From: a virus
Reading direction: 5' to 3' (one strand)
Virus record (IMG/VR): IMGVR_UViG_3300049914_000191
Span: 1 to 33,686 of that record
DNA: 33,686 bases
The position numbers were made by a program, and so were the translations under genes. Below, one piece after another: positions 16,742 to 24,335 of the stretch (position 1 is the first letter of the stretch; each line of letters starts with the position of its first letter). The notes beneath the pieces were generated by a model. It had not been told where the DNA came from. It worked only from the letters and a program-made list of their open reading frames with translations, and ran no database searches.

Positions 16742-17817
16742 ACCATCAGACCGTGGTTTTTTGGAACCGGGATTTCAATAGCATACTAACCCCGCTACAA
16801 GTCAAATATAAAGTAAAAAACTATTCTCATTCCGTGATCGGCGGTCCAAAGCAAGCGGAGATCTCCGCGATTGGTACCGAGCTGGACCTATGGGAGCTGG
16901 CTGAATATATTCGCCGGCCGGTACAGATATTTTCCGACAAGGGAGATCCGGTCTGGTGGGGCTTTGTAGCTGAGATCAAGATTGACGTGGGTCTTTGGTC
17001 GGTAGGTGTCAATATTGACTCGATGGCAAATTATGTTGGAGTAATTTACGAGGATGATGCTGATGAGGGGTTGCCAAAAATAACAGCCTGGACGGAGGCA
17101 GCTGATTCAACGGCTGAATACGGCCGGCGTGAGATCTTATTCACCTCCAGCGGATCCAATGCCACGCATGCCCTGGCAGCCAGGGATAAGTTCCTGGCGG
17201 AGAAGAAATATCCGACCCCGGTAATTACTCCGCGTGAGAAAGGCGAGAACGGCGCTACTATTTATTGCCGGGGCTGGTTTGACACACTGGCATGGCGCTA
17301 TTATGCCAATGCCGGGGTGAATTTAGTGGATACGGCTACCCAGATCGCGGCCATGACAACCAGTTGCGGAGAGTTCGTTGCTGGAATTAATCTGGAGACT
17401 ACCAGTGGAATTTCAACAGCTGAAACCCGCGATGGACAAGGTAATGGTTTATATGAGATCACTGAGCTTTTGACGATGGGAACCAGCAATTACCGGCGGA
17501 TGCTGTGCGAGGTAACGATGGGCCGCCAGCTGCGGGTCTATGAAGAGCCTATACTGGCAAGCAATGCCAGTATGATCCTGAAAGATGGATCTCTGCGCGA
17601 TTTATATGATATGCCGTTGCGCAAGGAAACCTGCCCCGTGGGGATCTGGACGCGCTTAAAGGATATTGTTCCAGCATCGGTGGATACAACCAAACTTTCA
17701 GATCCCAACATCATGTTCATCGACGAGGCGGAGTATATCCCAGCTGAGGACCGGCTTAATCTTACACCGAGAGGGTTTATCGATCCATTCCAGATAGGGA
17801 GACCAAACGATGGCTGA
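16738..17817 (+). CDS. Tail hub / baseplate protein (Tal-like)
   Basis: 359 aa, ATG 16738 overlapping the Dit-like stop. Early residues (FNSILTPLQVKYKVKNYSHS, then IGGPKQAEISAIGTELDLWELAEYIRRPVQIFSDKGDPVWWGFV) match the pattern of tail proteins that define a local coordinate frame (gp27-like hub fold). Third in the order tape measure, Dit, hub. No peptidase motif is seen. It overlaps the fibre gene by eight bases. Confidence 0.65.
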   Translation: MNHQTVVFWNRDFNSILTPLQVKYKVKNYSHSVIGGPKQAEISAIGTELDLWELAEYIRRPVQIFSDKGDPVWWGFVAEIKIDVGLWSVGVNIDSMANYVGVIYEDDADEGLPKITAWTEAADSTAEYGRREILFTSSGSNATHALAARDKFLAEKKYPTPVITPREKGENGATIYCRGWFDTLAWRYYANAGVNLVDTATQIAAMTTSCGEFVAGINLETTSGISTAETRDGQGNGLYEITELLTMGTSNYRRMLCEVTMGRQLRVYEEPILASNASMILKDGSLRDLYDMPLRKETCPVGIWTRLKDIVPASVDTTKLSDPNIMFIDEAEYIPAEDRLNLTPRGFIDPFQIGRPNDG

Positions 17818-19318
17818 CGAGAACAACCTGACCACATTGGCTAAACGATTGAGACCACTAATGAAAATGGCGATCGTAAATATGGGAGGTGGTGATTGCT
17901 GTTTTGTATGTGATGGAGATAACACATATGGTGGAGATGGAGCTCTGGCACTTCACTCAACTGCCAAAGACTGTGTTGCTATTGGATTTAACGCACTGGC
18001 TTTTGATACACAGGGTAGCCAATGTGTTGCTGTTGGATCAGGAGCATTGGAAAATAACCTTATTGGATTAAATCATATCGCAGTCGGGTTTCAAGCTCTG
18101 CACGATTGTACCTTTTCTGCTTGGCCAGAATATGCCAATATTGCTATAGGGACAGAGGCAGGAGCACATATTACAACTGGTTATGCAGACATAGCAATTG
18201 GTACGTTTGCTCTACATGATGTCACTACTGCCAGAGGAAATATTGCGATCGGAGATGAATGCCTTGTATTAGTCACAGAACGAGATAACATAGGCATTGG
18301 TCTTGCGGCACTTTACCAGGCAGACAATACCTATAACAACATCGGCATAGGCACAGATGCTTTGTGGTCTTTCCTGCATGGTCCTAACAACAGCAAAACA
18401 GGAGAAAATATAGCCATCGGGTCCTGTGCGTTATTTGACCTAGCCTATGGTGATGAAAATATAGGAATTAGCAAACAATTCTCATTTTATTATGGTGAAT
18501 ACTGTGTATTCATTGGGATGGAAGCGGGTGACGGTACAGAATGCGGCTCATATAATATTGGAGTTGGAGCATTCGCTTGTACAGGTGCTGCCGGAGAGGG
18601 AAATACTAGCATAGGTGAAAATGCCTTATGGCTAAATACTTATGGTGTAGGGGGTAACTGGATAGATGAATTTTCTGACTATAGTGGAACAGTACCCGGA
18701 ACAGTGAAAGCGCACAACAGTGACCCCTGGGGATTTAGTCTTGCTCCTGGTGTTTACACAGACATGCGAATAATGGGAGCTTACCACTACAACGGAAATT
18801 ACACTATCACAGTAATTGATGCACAGAACTTCTACTTCACTCATGCTTGGGCTGGTGATGATTTCGCTGCTGGTTACTATATGGCACTACTGAACTATGC
18901 GCTTTACGCTAATAATGATACTGCTATTGGTTATATTGCCGGGGTTTGGAATGATAATAATTCAGAATGTACCTATATTGGATATGCCGCTGATGCGGAT
19001 GGTCTGGGAGTTTACGTCAACAGCACGGCTCTGGGAGCGAATTCGGTTATAACCAAAAGCAATCAAATGGTTATTGGTGATAGCAATATTGTCGAAAATC
19101 TATTCAACGGCAGCGTTCTTATTGGTACAGTTACCGATGGCATGACCGAAGGAGGTAGTTTAGCAATCGCACAGGACTTAGCACATCGAGGCACAAAGAT
19201 TGGTTTCTTCAATACTGTTCCAATCGTAAAAGAATTGAAAGCTAATCATAACAACTGGGCAAATATTTCAGATATTGTTGCTGTTCTGCTCGCTTATGGA
19301 TTAGTTGATTCAGCATAG
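17810..19318 (+). CDS. Tail fibre with YadA-like head repeats
   Basis: 502 aa, ATG 17810. Residues about 55-430 hold about a dozen units built on (N/D)IAIG-x-x-AL or similar (for example IAIGTEAGAHITTGYADIAI, NIGIGLAALYQADNTYNNIG). This is the left-handed beta-roll repeat of trimeric adhesin heads. Residues about 270-365 break the repeats and may form a separate knob, then repeats resume and end with a short helical C-terminus. It is the best candidate for receptor binding. AT-richer than upstream tail genes, suggesting exchange. Confidence 0.85.
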   Translation: MADENNLTTLAKRLRPLMKMAIVNMGGGDCCFVCDGDNTYGGDGALALHSTAKDCVAIGFNALAFDTQGSQCVAVGSGALENNLIGLNHIAVGFQALHDCTFSAWPEYANIAIGTEAGAHITTGYADIAIGTFALHDVTTARGNIAIGDECLVLVTERDNIGIGLAALYQADNTYNNIGIGTDALWSFLHGPNNSKTGENIAIGSCALFDLAYGDENIGISKQFSFYYGEYCVFIGMEAGDGTECGSYNIGVGAFACTGAAGEGNTSIGENALWLNTYGVGGNWIDEFSDYSGTVPGTVKAHNSDPWGFSLAPGVYTDMRIMGAYHYNGNYTITVIDAQNFYFTHAWAGDDFAAGYYMALLNYALYANNDTAIGYIAGVWNDNNSECTYIGYAADADGLGVYVNSTALGANSVITKSNQMVIGDSNIVENLFNGSVLIGTVTDGMTEGGSLAIAQDLAHRGTKIGFFNTVPIVKELKANHNNWANISDIVAVLLAYGLVDSA

Positions 19319-19326
19319 GTGAAAAG

Positions 19327-19557
19327 ATGCGAAAAACAACTGATGAGGCACGACCTGTAAAGAAGACACCGGAAGAGTGGAAAGCGACACGCCACACTGA
19401 CCGTATTGAGCGCATGAAAGAACGCTTAGATGTGTTCAAGGAAATGGAAAAGAGGGTTGAGAATAATCCAGTTCTTCTTGAGCGTTTGAAGAAATATATC
19501 TCGCATCTGAATAAGAGAATCAAGGATTATAAAAATAAAATAAAGGGAATAAAATGA
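19327..19557 (+). CDS. Small basic coiled-coil protein
   Basis: 76 aa, very rich in Lys, Arg and Glu, predicted almost fully helical (ERMKERLDVFKEMEKRVENN, LLERLKKYISHLNKRIKDYK). Begins after GGTGAAAAG close to the fibre stop and overlaps the next gene by four bases. May be a fibre chaperone or small structural linker; no family recognised. Confidence 0.6.
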   Translation: MRKTTDEARPVKKTPEEWKATRHTDRIERMKERLDVFKEMEKRVENNPVLLERLKKYISHLNKRIKDYKNKIKGIK

Positions 19558-19793
19558 GCACAGGGAAGCCTAAGTCACTACCGCCAGGAACATCAGAAGT
19601 TGGCGTCGATAAAGAGATCACGGTTGCAGCTGCCAAGGCAGCTCTTCTCAAGGAAAAACAGGATCGCCAGGTGGCATGCATCCAGGAGATCGATAAGATC
19701 CTGAAAAAATATAATTGTGAACTGTTCGCCTTGCCGATGATTACCAAGGATGGCCGGATCACGGCCCAGGCGCAGATTGGATCGAAGGCTTAG
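19554..19793 (+). CDS. Small protein with Cys-rich-free helical core, unknown
   Basis: 79 aa, ATG 19554 overlapping the previous stop (ATGA). A Pro-rich start (TGKPKSLPPGTSEVGVDKEI) is followed by a helix (VAAAKAALLKEKQDRQVACI) and a short beta end (FALPMITKDGRITAQAQIGS). Proteins ending in a P-x-I/L-x-x-DGR-I pattern occur as small phage genes near fibres. Last gene of the late structural operon; function unknown. Confidence 0.6.
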   Translation: MSTGKPKSLPPGTSEVGVDKEITVAAAKAALLKEKQDRQVACIQEIDKILKKYNCELFALPMITKDGRITAQAQIGSKA

Positions 19794-19834
19794 GTGATAA
19801 AGCAATGCTGTAATGCGTTCTGCTAGAAAGTCTG

Positions 19835-19843
19835 TGCTATACT
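19835..19843 (+). promoter_or_regulatory. int: Extended -10 promoter for integrase
   Basis: TGCTATACT (extended -10, TATACT at 19838-19843), 91 bases before the integrase ATG, with no good -35. The same extended -10 style, TGCTATAAT, appears at 24608 and 30640. Confidence 0.45.
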
Positions 19844-19853
19844 GGAGAAAATA

Positions 19854-19877
19854 AGCGATCAGCAATCAGCAGAGAGC
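19854..19877 (+). repeat. AGCxxTCAGCAATCAGC repeat, copy 2
   Basis: Matches 12106-12129. Lies in the integrase leader right after its putative promoter. Confidence 0.5.
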
Positions 19878-19896
19878 CTTCAGCAAGGGCAAGAAA

Positions 19897-19918
19897 TCCG
19901 GTAAAAGAGAATACCGGA
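19897..19918 (+). other. Hairpin in integrase leader
   Basis: TCCGGTA, eight-base loop, TACCGGA: a perfect 7-bp stem directly before the AGGAGA ribosome site of the integrase. It could tune integrase translation. Confidence 0.45.
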
Positions 19919-19933
19919 CCAGGAGAGCACTGG

Positions 19934-21076
19934 ATGACTAAGAAAAGATCATCGGGTGAGGGGACGATCAACCAGCTGCCCAGCGGGAGCTGGAGGGCGC
20001 AGGTGAGCCTGAAGGGGCGGAGGTTATCGCATACTGCGAAGAGCCAGCAAGCAGTAAGGGAGTGGATCCGGAAGATCAAGGACCAGATCGACCAGGGGCT
20101 GACTTATGACGATGAGCGCACCACCCTGGGGAAGTTCATGAGAGGGTGGCTGGCAATGAAGAAAAGCCAGCTCAGGATGTCCACTTATGAGCAATACGCC
20201 TGGATCATCGGACTATATCTCGAACCTGCGCTGGGAAAGGTCAGGCTCAAGGATGTTTCAACCGGAATGGTCCAGGACCTATATGACCAGCTAGTCATGT
20301 CTGGCAAGGGTGTTCGCTCGATCAAGGTGGCGCATGCCGTGCTGCATGGCTGCCTGGAGCAGGCCAAGCATCTGGGGCTGATCACCCGCAATCCGACCGA
20401 GTTCTGCAGCACACCCAAACGAGAAGGGAAAAACCTGAATATCTGGAGCGAAGACCAGGTGGCAAAGTTCCTGGGCTTTGTTCGTGGCCACCGGCATGAG
20501 CATTTGTATGCCCTGGCGCTGGCCACCGGCATGCGGCGGGGGGAGCTGCTGGGTTTAAAGTGGCAGGATGTGGATTGGGTTAATAGGAAACTGCTCATCC
20601 GCAGGCAGTGTTTCAATCCCCACGGTGGCGGTTATATTTTCCAGCCGCCTAAAACCAAGTTGGGTATAAGGGTGATCCATCTTGGGTCTGGTTTGATAGA
20701 GCACCTGCGGTCTCAGCTCTACAATATTGATCTGATGCGCAAGATCTCCAAGGAACGCTGGATAGAAAATGATCTGGTATTCCCTTCGATGATTGGCACT
20801 CCATATCATGGGGATAATTTTACTTTTGATTTCAAGGATCTGGTCAAAAAGTCAGGATTGCCGATGATCCGTTTCCATGATTGCCGGCACACGGCAGCCT
20901 CGATCATGTTATCGCACGGGATCCCACCGGTGACGGTGGCAGGGATGTTGGGGCATTCGCTCTCGATCTTGCTGACCACATATGCCCACTTCATTCCGGA
21001 TTCGCAGGGAGAAGCAGCGCAGCTGATGGACGAGATCACGTCACCGATCGAGATCAAATTTAATCACCAGGCTTAA
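19934..21076 (+). CDS. int: Tyrosine integrase
   Basis: 380 aa, ATG 19934 after AGGAGA. Inserts phage DNA at the host tRNA-Arg site and, with an excisionase, removes it. N-terminal arm-binding part (GEGTINQLPSGSWRAQVSLK) about 1-60, SAM-like core-binding domain about 63-150, catalytic domain about 170-365. The residues are R201 in TGMRRGE, a Lys in PPKTKLG (K240 or K242), H315 and R318 in FHDCRHT, H341 in LGHS and Tyr350 in TTYAHF. All are intact. attP lies just downstream, as usual. Confidence 0.95.
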   Translation: MTKKRSSGEGTINQLPSGSWRAQVSLKGRRLSHTAKSQQAVREWIRKIKDQIDQGLTYDDERTTLGKFMRGWLAMKKSQLRMSTYEQYAWIIGLYLEPALGKVRLKDVSTGMVQDLYDQLVMSGKGVRSIKVAHAVLHGCLEQAKHLGLITRNPTEFCSTPKREGKNLNIWSEDQVAKFLGFVRGHRHEHLYALALATGMRRGELLGLKWQDVDWVNRKLLIRRQCFNPHGGGYIFQPPKTKLGIRVIHLGSGLIEHLRSQLYNIDLMRKISKERWIENDLVFPSMIGTPYHGDNFTFDFKDLVKKSGLPMIRFHDCRHTAASIMLSHGIPPVTVAGMLGHSLSILLTTYAHFIPDSQGEAAQLMDEITSPIEIKFNHQA

Positions 21077-21078
21077 TC

Positions 21079-21095
21079 CTGGTTGCACACGGATT
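21079..21095 (+). repeat. Integrase arm-type site candidate, left copy
   Basis: CTGGTTGCACACGGATT, 17 bases, exact copy at 21333-21349. It is followed by a degenerate half repeat (ACTCACGAA). The two copies bracket the tRNA-derived core, the arrangement expected of arm-type integrase sites. Confidence 0.65.
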
Positions 21096-21160
21096 ACTCA
21101 CGAAACCAGTCTCTGGAGGCAAAATCTGGAGACCGGTCGCTATTTTACTCGATGAAAAGG

Positions 21161-21207
21161 CGCCCCCGGCGGGATTCGAACCCACAACCGTCTGATCCGA
21201 AGTTAGA
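21161..21207 (-). other. attP core: 3' half of tRNA-Arg(TCG)
   Basis: Read on the minus strand: anticodon loop CTTCGGA (anticodon TCG), a 3' anticodon-stem strand TCAGA, a variable region, T-arm GTGGG-TTCGAAT-CCCGC, then acceptor strand CGGGGGC and discriminator G. The 5' half of a tRNA is absent (no matching GCCCCCG follows), so this is not a working tRNA but the part shared with the host gene. Integration here restores the host tRNA. CCA is not encoded. Confidence 0.85.
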
Positions 21208-21260
21208 AAGTAAGCTCATGCATAACCTGCAGTAGCATATTAGAACTGCATTCAGTCGCT

Positions 21261-21296
21261 AAAAAAGCCCAAAATTCAGAATTATCGGGCTTTTTG
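21261..21296 (+). terminator. Bidirectional intrinsic terminator
   Basis: AAAAAGCCC (21262-21270) pairs with GGGCTTTTT (21287-21295); the T-run on plus and the A-run on the other side allow use on both strands. It would end integrase transcription and stop leftward transcripts from the lysogeny module. Confidence 0.75.
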
Positions 21297-21332
21297 AACT
21301 GCAGAAGCTGCATTTCCTGCATGTCCTGCGAT

Positions 21333-21349
21333 CTGGTTGCACACGGATT
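21333..21349 (+). repeat. Integrase arm-type site candidate, right copy
   Basis: Second exact CTGGTTGCACACGGATT. Directly followed by GCACACGAG, so TTGCACACG occurs twice about 10 bases apart, one helical turn, as for paired binding sites. Confidence 0.65.
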
Positions 21350-21413
21350 GCACACGAGTTTGTTTTAAGGTTGTGATCACTGGATTATTTACGCTTCTCG
21401 TTGTAGAATGATT

Positions 21414-21561
21414 ATGCTGGTATCTATGCTGGTGGAGTTACGAGTTACGTCCCTGAAAGACAATAAACGTCGCCTAGCAAGCGGCGGCATGGATACCAGC
21501 ATCCATGCTTGACATTAATCTTATAATATTGTATGATAATAGGGTAACTCAGCAGTAACTC
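21414..21561. promoter_or_regulatory. Nested inverted repeats around a consensus promoter
   Basis: Two tandem GAGTTAC (21435-21448) face two GTAACTC (21544-21550, 21555-21561). Inside them ATGCTGGTATC (21414-21424) faces GATACCAGCAT (21492-21502), and GCATGGAT/ATCCATGC (21487-21508) makes a hairpin. A plus-strand TTGACA (21510-21515), 17-base gap, TATGAT (21533-21538) lies within. No plus-strand gene follows for several kilobases; the transcript would be noncoding or antisense to the small minus gene. It looks like a complex operator or a small RNA promoter. Confidence 0.6.
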
Positions 21562-21834
21562 TACCATGCTAGACGGAAATATATTGCGCCTCTGTCGGCC
21601 CCGCCCCAGAAATGGGGCGGTGTGCTTTAATTTAATGGTTAGTTTTTTATTTTGATGGATTGAATACAGCCTCGTGAGCTTGCTGTATAGCTTTATTATT
21701 AATTCAAGTTTTGCATCATAAGAGGAAATATTCCCAAAAAGAGCCGGAGCTGAAGTAATTGTCTTTATTACCATACTCCAGGCAATTGCCTCTTTCATCG
21801 TCATATTATCTATTCCGCTAGGTAGTTCATCCAT
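21445..21834 (-). CDS. Small unknown protein at the end of the lysogeny operon
   Basis: 129 aa at most, ATG at 21834 with AAAGGAG upstream, 28 bases after the methyltransferase stop. The first about 65 residues (MKEAIAWSMVIKTITSAPAL) are helical and look like a real protein. The second half overlaps a CCGCCCC/GGGGCGG hairpin (21601-21620) and the repeat-promoter cluster, and reads as low-quality sequence. The gene may be real only in its N-terminal half, or truncated by insertion of that cluster. No family recognised. Confidence 0.45.
   Translation of the reverse strand: MDELPSGIDNMTMKEAIAWSMVIKTITSAPALFGNISSYDAKLELIIKLYSKLTRLYSIHQNKKLTIKLKHTAPFLGRGRQRRNIFPSSMVELLLSYPIIIQYYKINVKHGCWYPCRRLLGDVYCLSGT
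21601..21620 (+). other. GC-rich hairpin
   Basis: CCGCCCC, loop AGAAAT, GGGGCGG. It is about 55 bases downstream of the expected start from the 21510 promoter and is followed by T-rich sequence, so it may end or shape a short transcript. Confidence 0.5.
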
Positions 21835-21861
21835 TTTATTATCTCCTTTTTGTTTTTCTGA

Positions 21862-23547
21862 TTAGAAATCTAGTCGATTTTGAGTTCCATCAAGTTTTTT
21901 TACTTTTTGAGCTGCCAGAAAAGTACCGGTCTCTGGAGGCATTTGGACCACCGATCCGGCCAGGATATGCTCGATGGTTAGGACCTGGAGGCGAGGAAAT
22001 GATTTTTGCCAGAATTGGGATTGATAAAAACCGGCAGTAGAGGCAGCTGTGATCATATCCCGAGTTGGATTGTCGAGGGTGATCAATACACCGATCTCAG
22101 CATGCTCATTATTCAGGGTGCCGATGAGATCTCGGATCGTGCTGGCGTTGACATGGCCTGATTTGACCTGGACCAGGACACGTTTGAGCTCTTGTTTAGC
22201 TGAGTCAATATAGTTTATTGCTCCATCGATGCCTTTGTCACTACCTTTTTTACCACTACCGCCCAATTCGAAGCCACCCAGGGGTTTTGCACCAACCAGC
22301 GAGAGCGCCCACCATTGGAATTGATACCGGTCCCGTTGGGCCAGGTCACGAGCTGAGCCAAGATCCTTAGGTTTACCGATCACCTCAAACTGAATACCTG
22401 GAAACATGGCTTTCATGCGATTTTCAATAAGGTTTATCGAGAGGTAAGTGATATCGATACCGATCCATTGCCGCCCCAGCTTTTCAGCTGCAGCGATGGC
22501 TGTACCACATCCGCAGAACGGATCAAGGATAATATCACCAGGATTAGATGATGCAAGAATGATTCGCTCAAGAAGGGCTATTGGTTTTTGTGTTGGATAA
22601 CCGAGAAGTTCTGCGTTTGATCCACGAATCTGAGAAATGTCAGACCATACATCTCCCAAAACAGCGCCAGCTTGTTCATCCAAATATCGTTTACGCATAA
22701 TACGCCCATCTGGATTTGCTGGAAAGATCAGAAGTCCTTGATTATCAAGGTCGCACATTTTCTCATAAGATACAGCCCATCCATTTCTATGTGGTTTGTA
22801 TCCTTTGTAGTCATACATAAGATTTGGTCTTGGATTAGGGCTGCGCAGATCGCCGGCATTAAACCTTCTTGCTCCTTCTGGAATTTTCTGGGTTTCTCGC
22901 TCTTCTTTTGTCATCCGACGAGTTGTACCATCGGGGAATTCGAGATATAAATACCAATCACGAAGTGTCTGTTCCTGGAATCCACTATACTGCCTGTGAA
23001 AAGTCATGTTTCTTGTTTTGTTATAAAATAAAAGGCGATCGCTTATTGTACCGAATTGATGTTTCGCATCATTATGGGCATCTGAACGTTTCCAAGTAAT
23101 TTCATTTTTAAAATTTTCAAAACCGAAAATAGTATCTAAAACGATTTTCAAATAATGGCTTGCAGATGGATCACAATGTAGATATAAGCTACCGGTAGGT
23201 TTAAGGACCCGATGAAGCTCAACAAGGCGGGCAGCCATCATGACCAGGTAAGCCAGCATCTGATTCTCACCGATGATAGTACGCAGGGCTGCCAGTAGAT
23301 CATCCACAGTGCCAGGATTGGCCTGGAGGATGTCGAGGTAAGCTTGCTCAGCTGAAGGTCCCCAGTGCCAAGTGTCATCGAAAGCGGTGATCTGTGCATC
23401 GGATGATATACCGCTTTCATTCTTGAAAAGGACGTTATAAGACCTGGAAGAGTTGAAAGGCGGATCCAGATAGATCAGATCGACCGAATTGGCCGGCATG
23501 GAGCGCAGGATGGGAAGGTTATCGCCAAAATAAAGAGTATTAGTCAT
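21862..23547 (-). CDS. DNA methyltransferase fused to Mrr-like nuclease
   Basis: 561 aa. Residues about 1-385 form a beta-class amino-methyltransferase: catalytic DPPF at 28-31 near the N-terminus, SAM-binding DPFCGCGTA at 342-350 near the C-terminal side, and YPTQKP just before it. Residues about 415-530 resemble the Mrr/restriction-endonuclease-4 PD-(D/E)xK fold: GSDKGIDG (D441), then VLVQVKSG (Q460-x-K462), then IGVLIT. So one chain may both methylate and cut, or the nuclease part may have another role. In the lysogeny operon it would be expressed by the prophage and could block incoming phages. The recognition sequence cannot be read from the protein. Confidence 0.88.
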   Translation of the reverse strand: MTNTLYFGDNLPILRSMPANSVDLIYLDPPFNSSRSYNVLFKNESGISSDAQITAFDDTWHWGPSAEQAYLDILQANPGTVDDLLAALRTIIGENQMLAYLVMMAARLVELHRVLKPTGSLYLHCDPSASHYLKIVLDTIFGFENFKNEITWKRSDAHNDAKHQFGTISDRLLFYNKTRNMTFHRQYSGFQEQTLRDWYLYLEFPDGTTRRMTKEERETQKIPEGARRFNAGDLRSPNPRPNLMYDYKGYKPHRNGWAVSYEKMCDLDNQGLLIFPANPDGRIMRKRYLDEQAGAVLGDVWSDISQIRGSNAELLGYPTQKPIALLERIILASSNPGDIILDPFCGCGTAIAAAEKLGRQWIGIDITYLSINLIENRMKAMFPGIQFEVIGKPKDLGSARDLAQRDRYQFQWWALSLVGAKPLGGFELGGSGKKGSDKGIDGAINYIDSAKQELKRVLVQVKSGHVNASTIRDLIGTLNNEHAEIGVLITLDNPTRDMITAASTAGFYQSQFWQKSFPRLQVLTIEHILAGSVVQMPPETGTFLAAQKVKKLDGTQNRLDF

Positions 23548-23560
23548 AATCTAACTATGA

Positions 23561-23695
23561 TCAGGTTAATGCCTGGAGGTAGTTCTGTCCGTCGAAGGCT
23601 ATGCCCCCAGCCAGGATCCATCCCTGGTGGAGAAGATCTTCTACCAGTTTCGTTAGGCGAGTTATATTATCGGCCTGAACTACCTTGTAAAACAT
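23561..23695 (-). CDS. DUF1737-like small protein
   Basis: 44 aa, starting at ATG 23695 with AAGGA upstream and ending at 23561, 13 bases before the methyltransferase start. Sequence pattern YKVV, then a helix LVEDLLHQGW, then LAGGIAFDGQNYLQAL fits DUF1737: a beta-alpha-beta unit with GW and a final QA. Function of the family is unknown; small versions are common in phages. Too short to be found by usual length limits. Confidence 0.75.
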   Translation of the reverse strand: MFYKVVQADNITRLTKLVEDLLHQGWILAGGIAFDGQNYLQALT

Positions 23696-23719
23696 ATTAT
23701 TCCTTGAGAGCAGGGTGTT

Positions 23720-24268
23720 TTAAGGTTCGGATAACCAGGTCCAGATGCCGCATTCGGTGTCAAGCTCGACCTGGAAATCAGAGGGGGATATATAGATGGT
23801 ACCACCACTGAGACCAAAAAAGTTATCTATGATATCACCTGTTTTCGTCGAGCGCTTCCAATAGCAGTCACTGGTTCCAGGCGTGGACCGCCAGACGCCT
23901 GGGGCAATATCCACGCCGACCAGGTAAATGCCTGGCTTGTGATCTTTTCTTAGCACCGCGTCCAGGGCAGCCTGGGCAGTGGCAGTCAGTACATAAGGGG
24001 GAATGGGTGTATGGGTAGGAGCGGTGGTATTTGTTGGCCCGTAGGTATTTGTGGGGGATGGTATTTGAGTTGCCGGCTTTGGAGTGGCGGTGATGATCAC
24101 ATTGTTGATCACGGTGCTGATCTGGGTGATCACTACGGTTCGCTCGACGATCCGGGTTACTTCAATCTCCTGGGTGACTACTTTCGTCACTTCGACATTT
24201 TGGATTACCGGGGTTTGTGAGCAGGACGCCAATAGCAAAATTAATAAGATACCAGCGATCACTTTCAT
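23720..24268 (-). CDS. Surface lipoprotein with EVT repeats
   Basis: 182 aa, AAGGAGGG before ATG 24268. Signal peptide with lipobox LASC (Cys16), so exported and lipid-anchored. Next come VEVTKVV / IEVTRIVERTVVIT repeats, a Thr/Pro linker (TNTYGPTNTTAPTHTP) at about 70-95, then a compact C-terminal domain (GIYLVGVDIAPGVWRSTPGT, CYWKR). The repeats and linker are typical of Anaerolineae lipoproteins. In a prophage operon it may alter the cell surface and exclude other phages, but this is inference. Confidence 0.85.
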   Translation of the reverse strand: MKVIAGILLILLLASCSQTPVIQNVEVTKVVTQEIEVTRIVERTVVITQISTVINNVIITATPKPATQIPSPTNTYGPTNTTAPTHTPIPPYVLTATAQAALDAVLRKDHKPGIYLVGVDIAPGVWRSTPGTSDCYWKRSTKTGDIIDNFFGLSGGTIYISPSDFQVELDTECGIWTWLSEP

Positions 24269-24335
24269 TGCACCCTCCTTATCTGGTTTTTATAATTTCA
24301 AAAGGCAGTTGATTGCTCTAAGTATTTAGTAAATC

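Noticed and set aside
17810-19318. Diversity-generating retroelement acting on the fibre
   Set aside because: No reverse transcriptase gene, template repeat or adenine-mutated variable repeat is visible.
21161-21207. A complete tRNA gene
   Set aside because: Only the anticodon loop to 3' end is present; neighbouring sequence cannot form the D-arm or the 5' acceptor strand.
21567-21656. 29-aa plus-strand peptide after the consensus promoter
   Set aside because: No ribosome site and the sequence is mostly the translated GC hairpin.
23557-23811. Plus-strand frame of 84 aa opposite the DUF1737-like gene
   Set aside because: The minus-strand gene has a ribosome site and a family pattern; the plus frame has neither.
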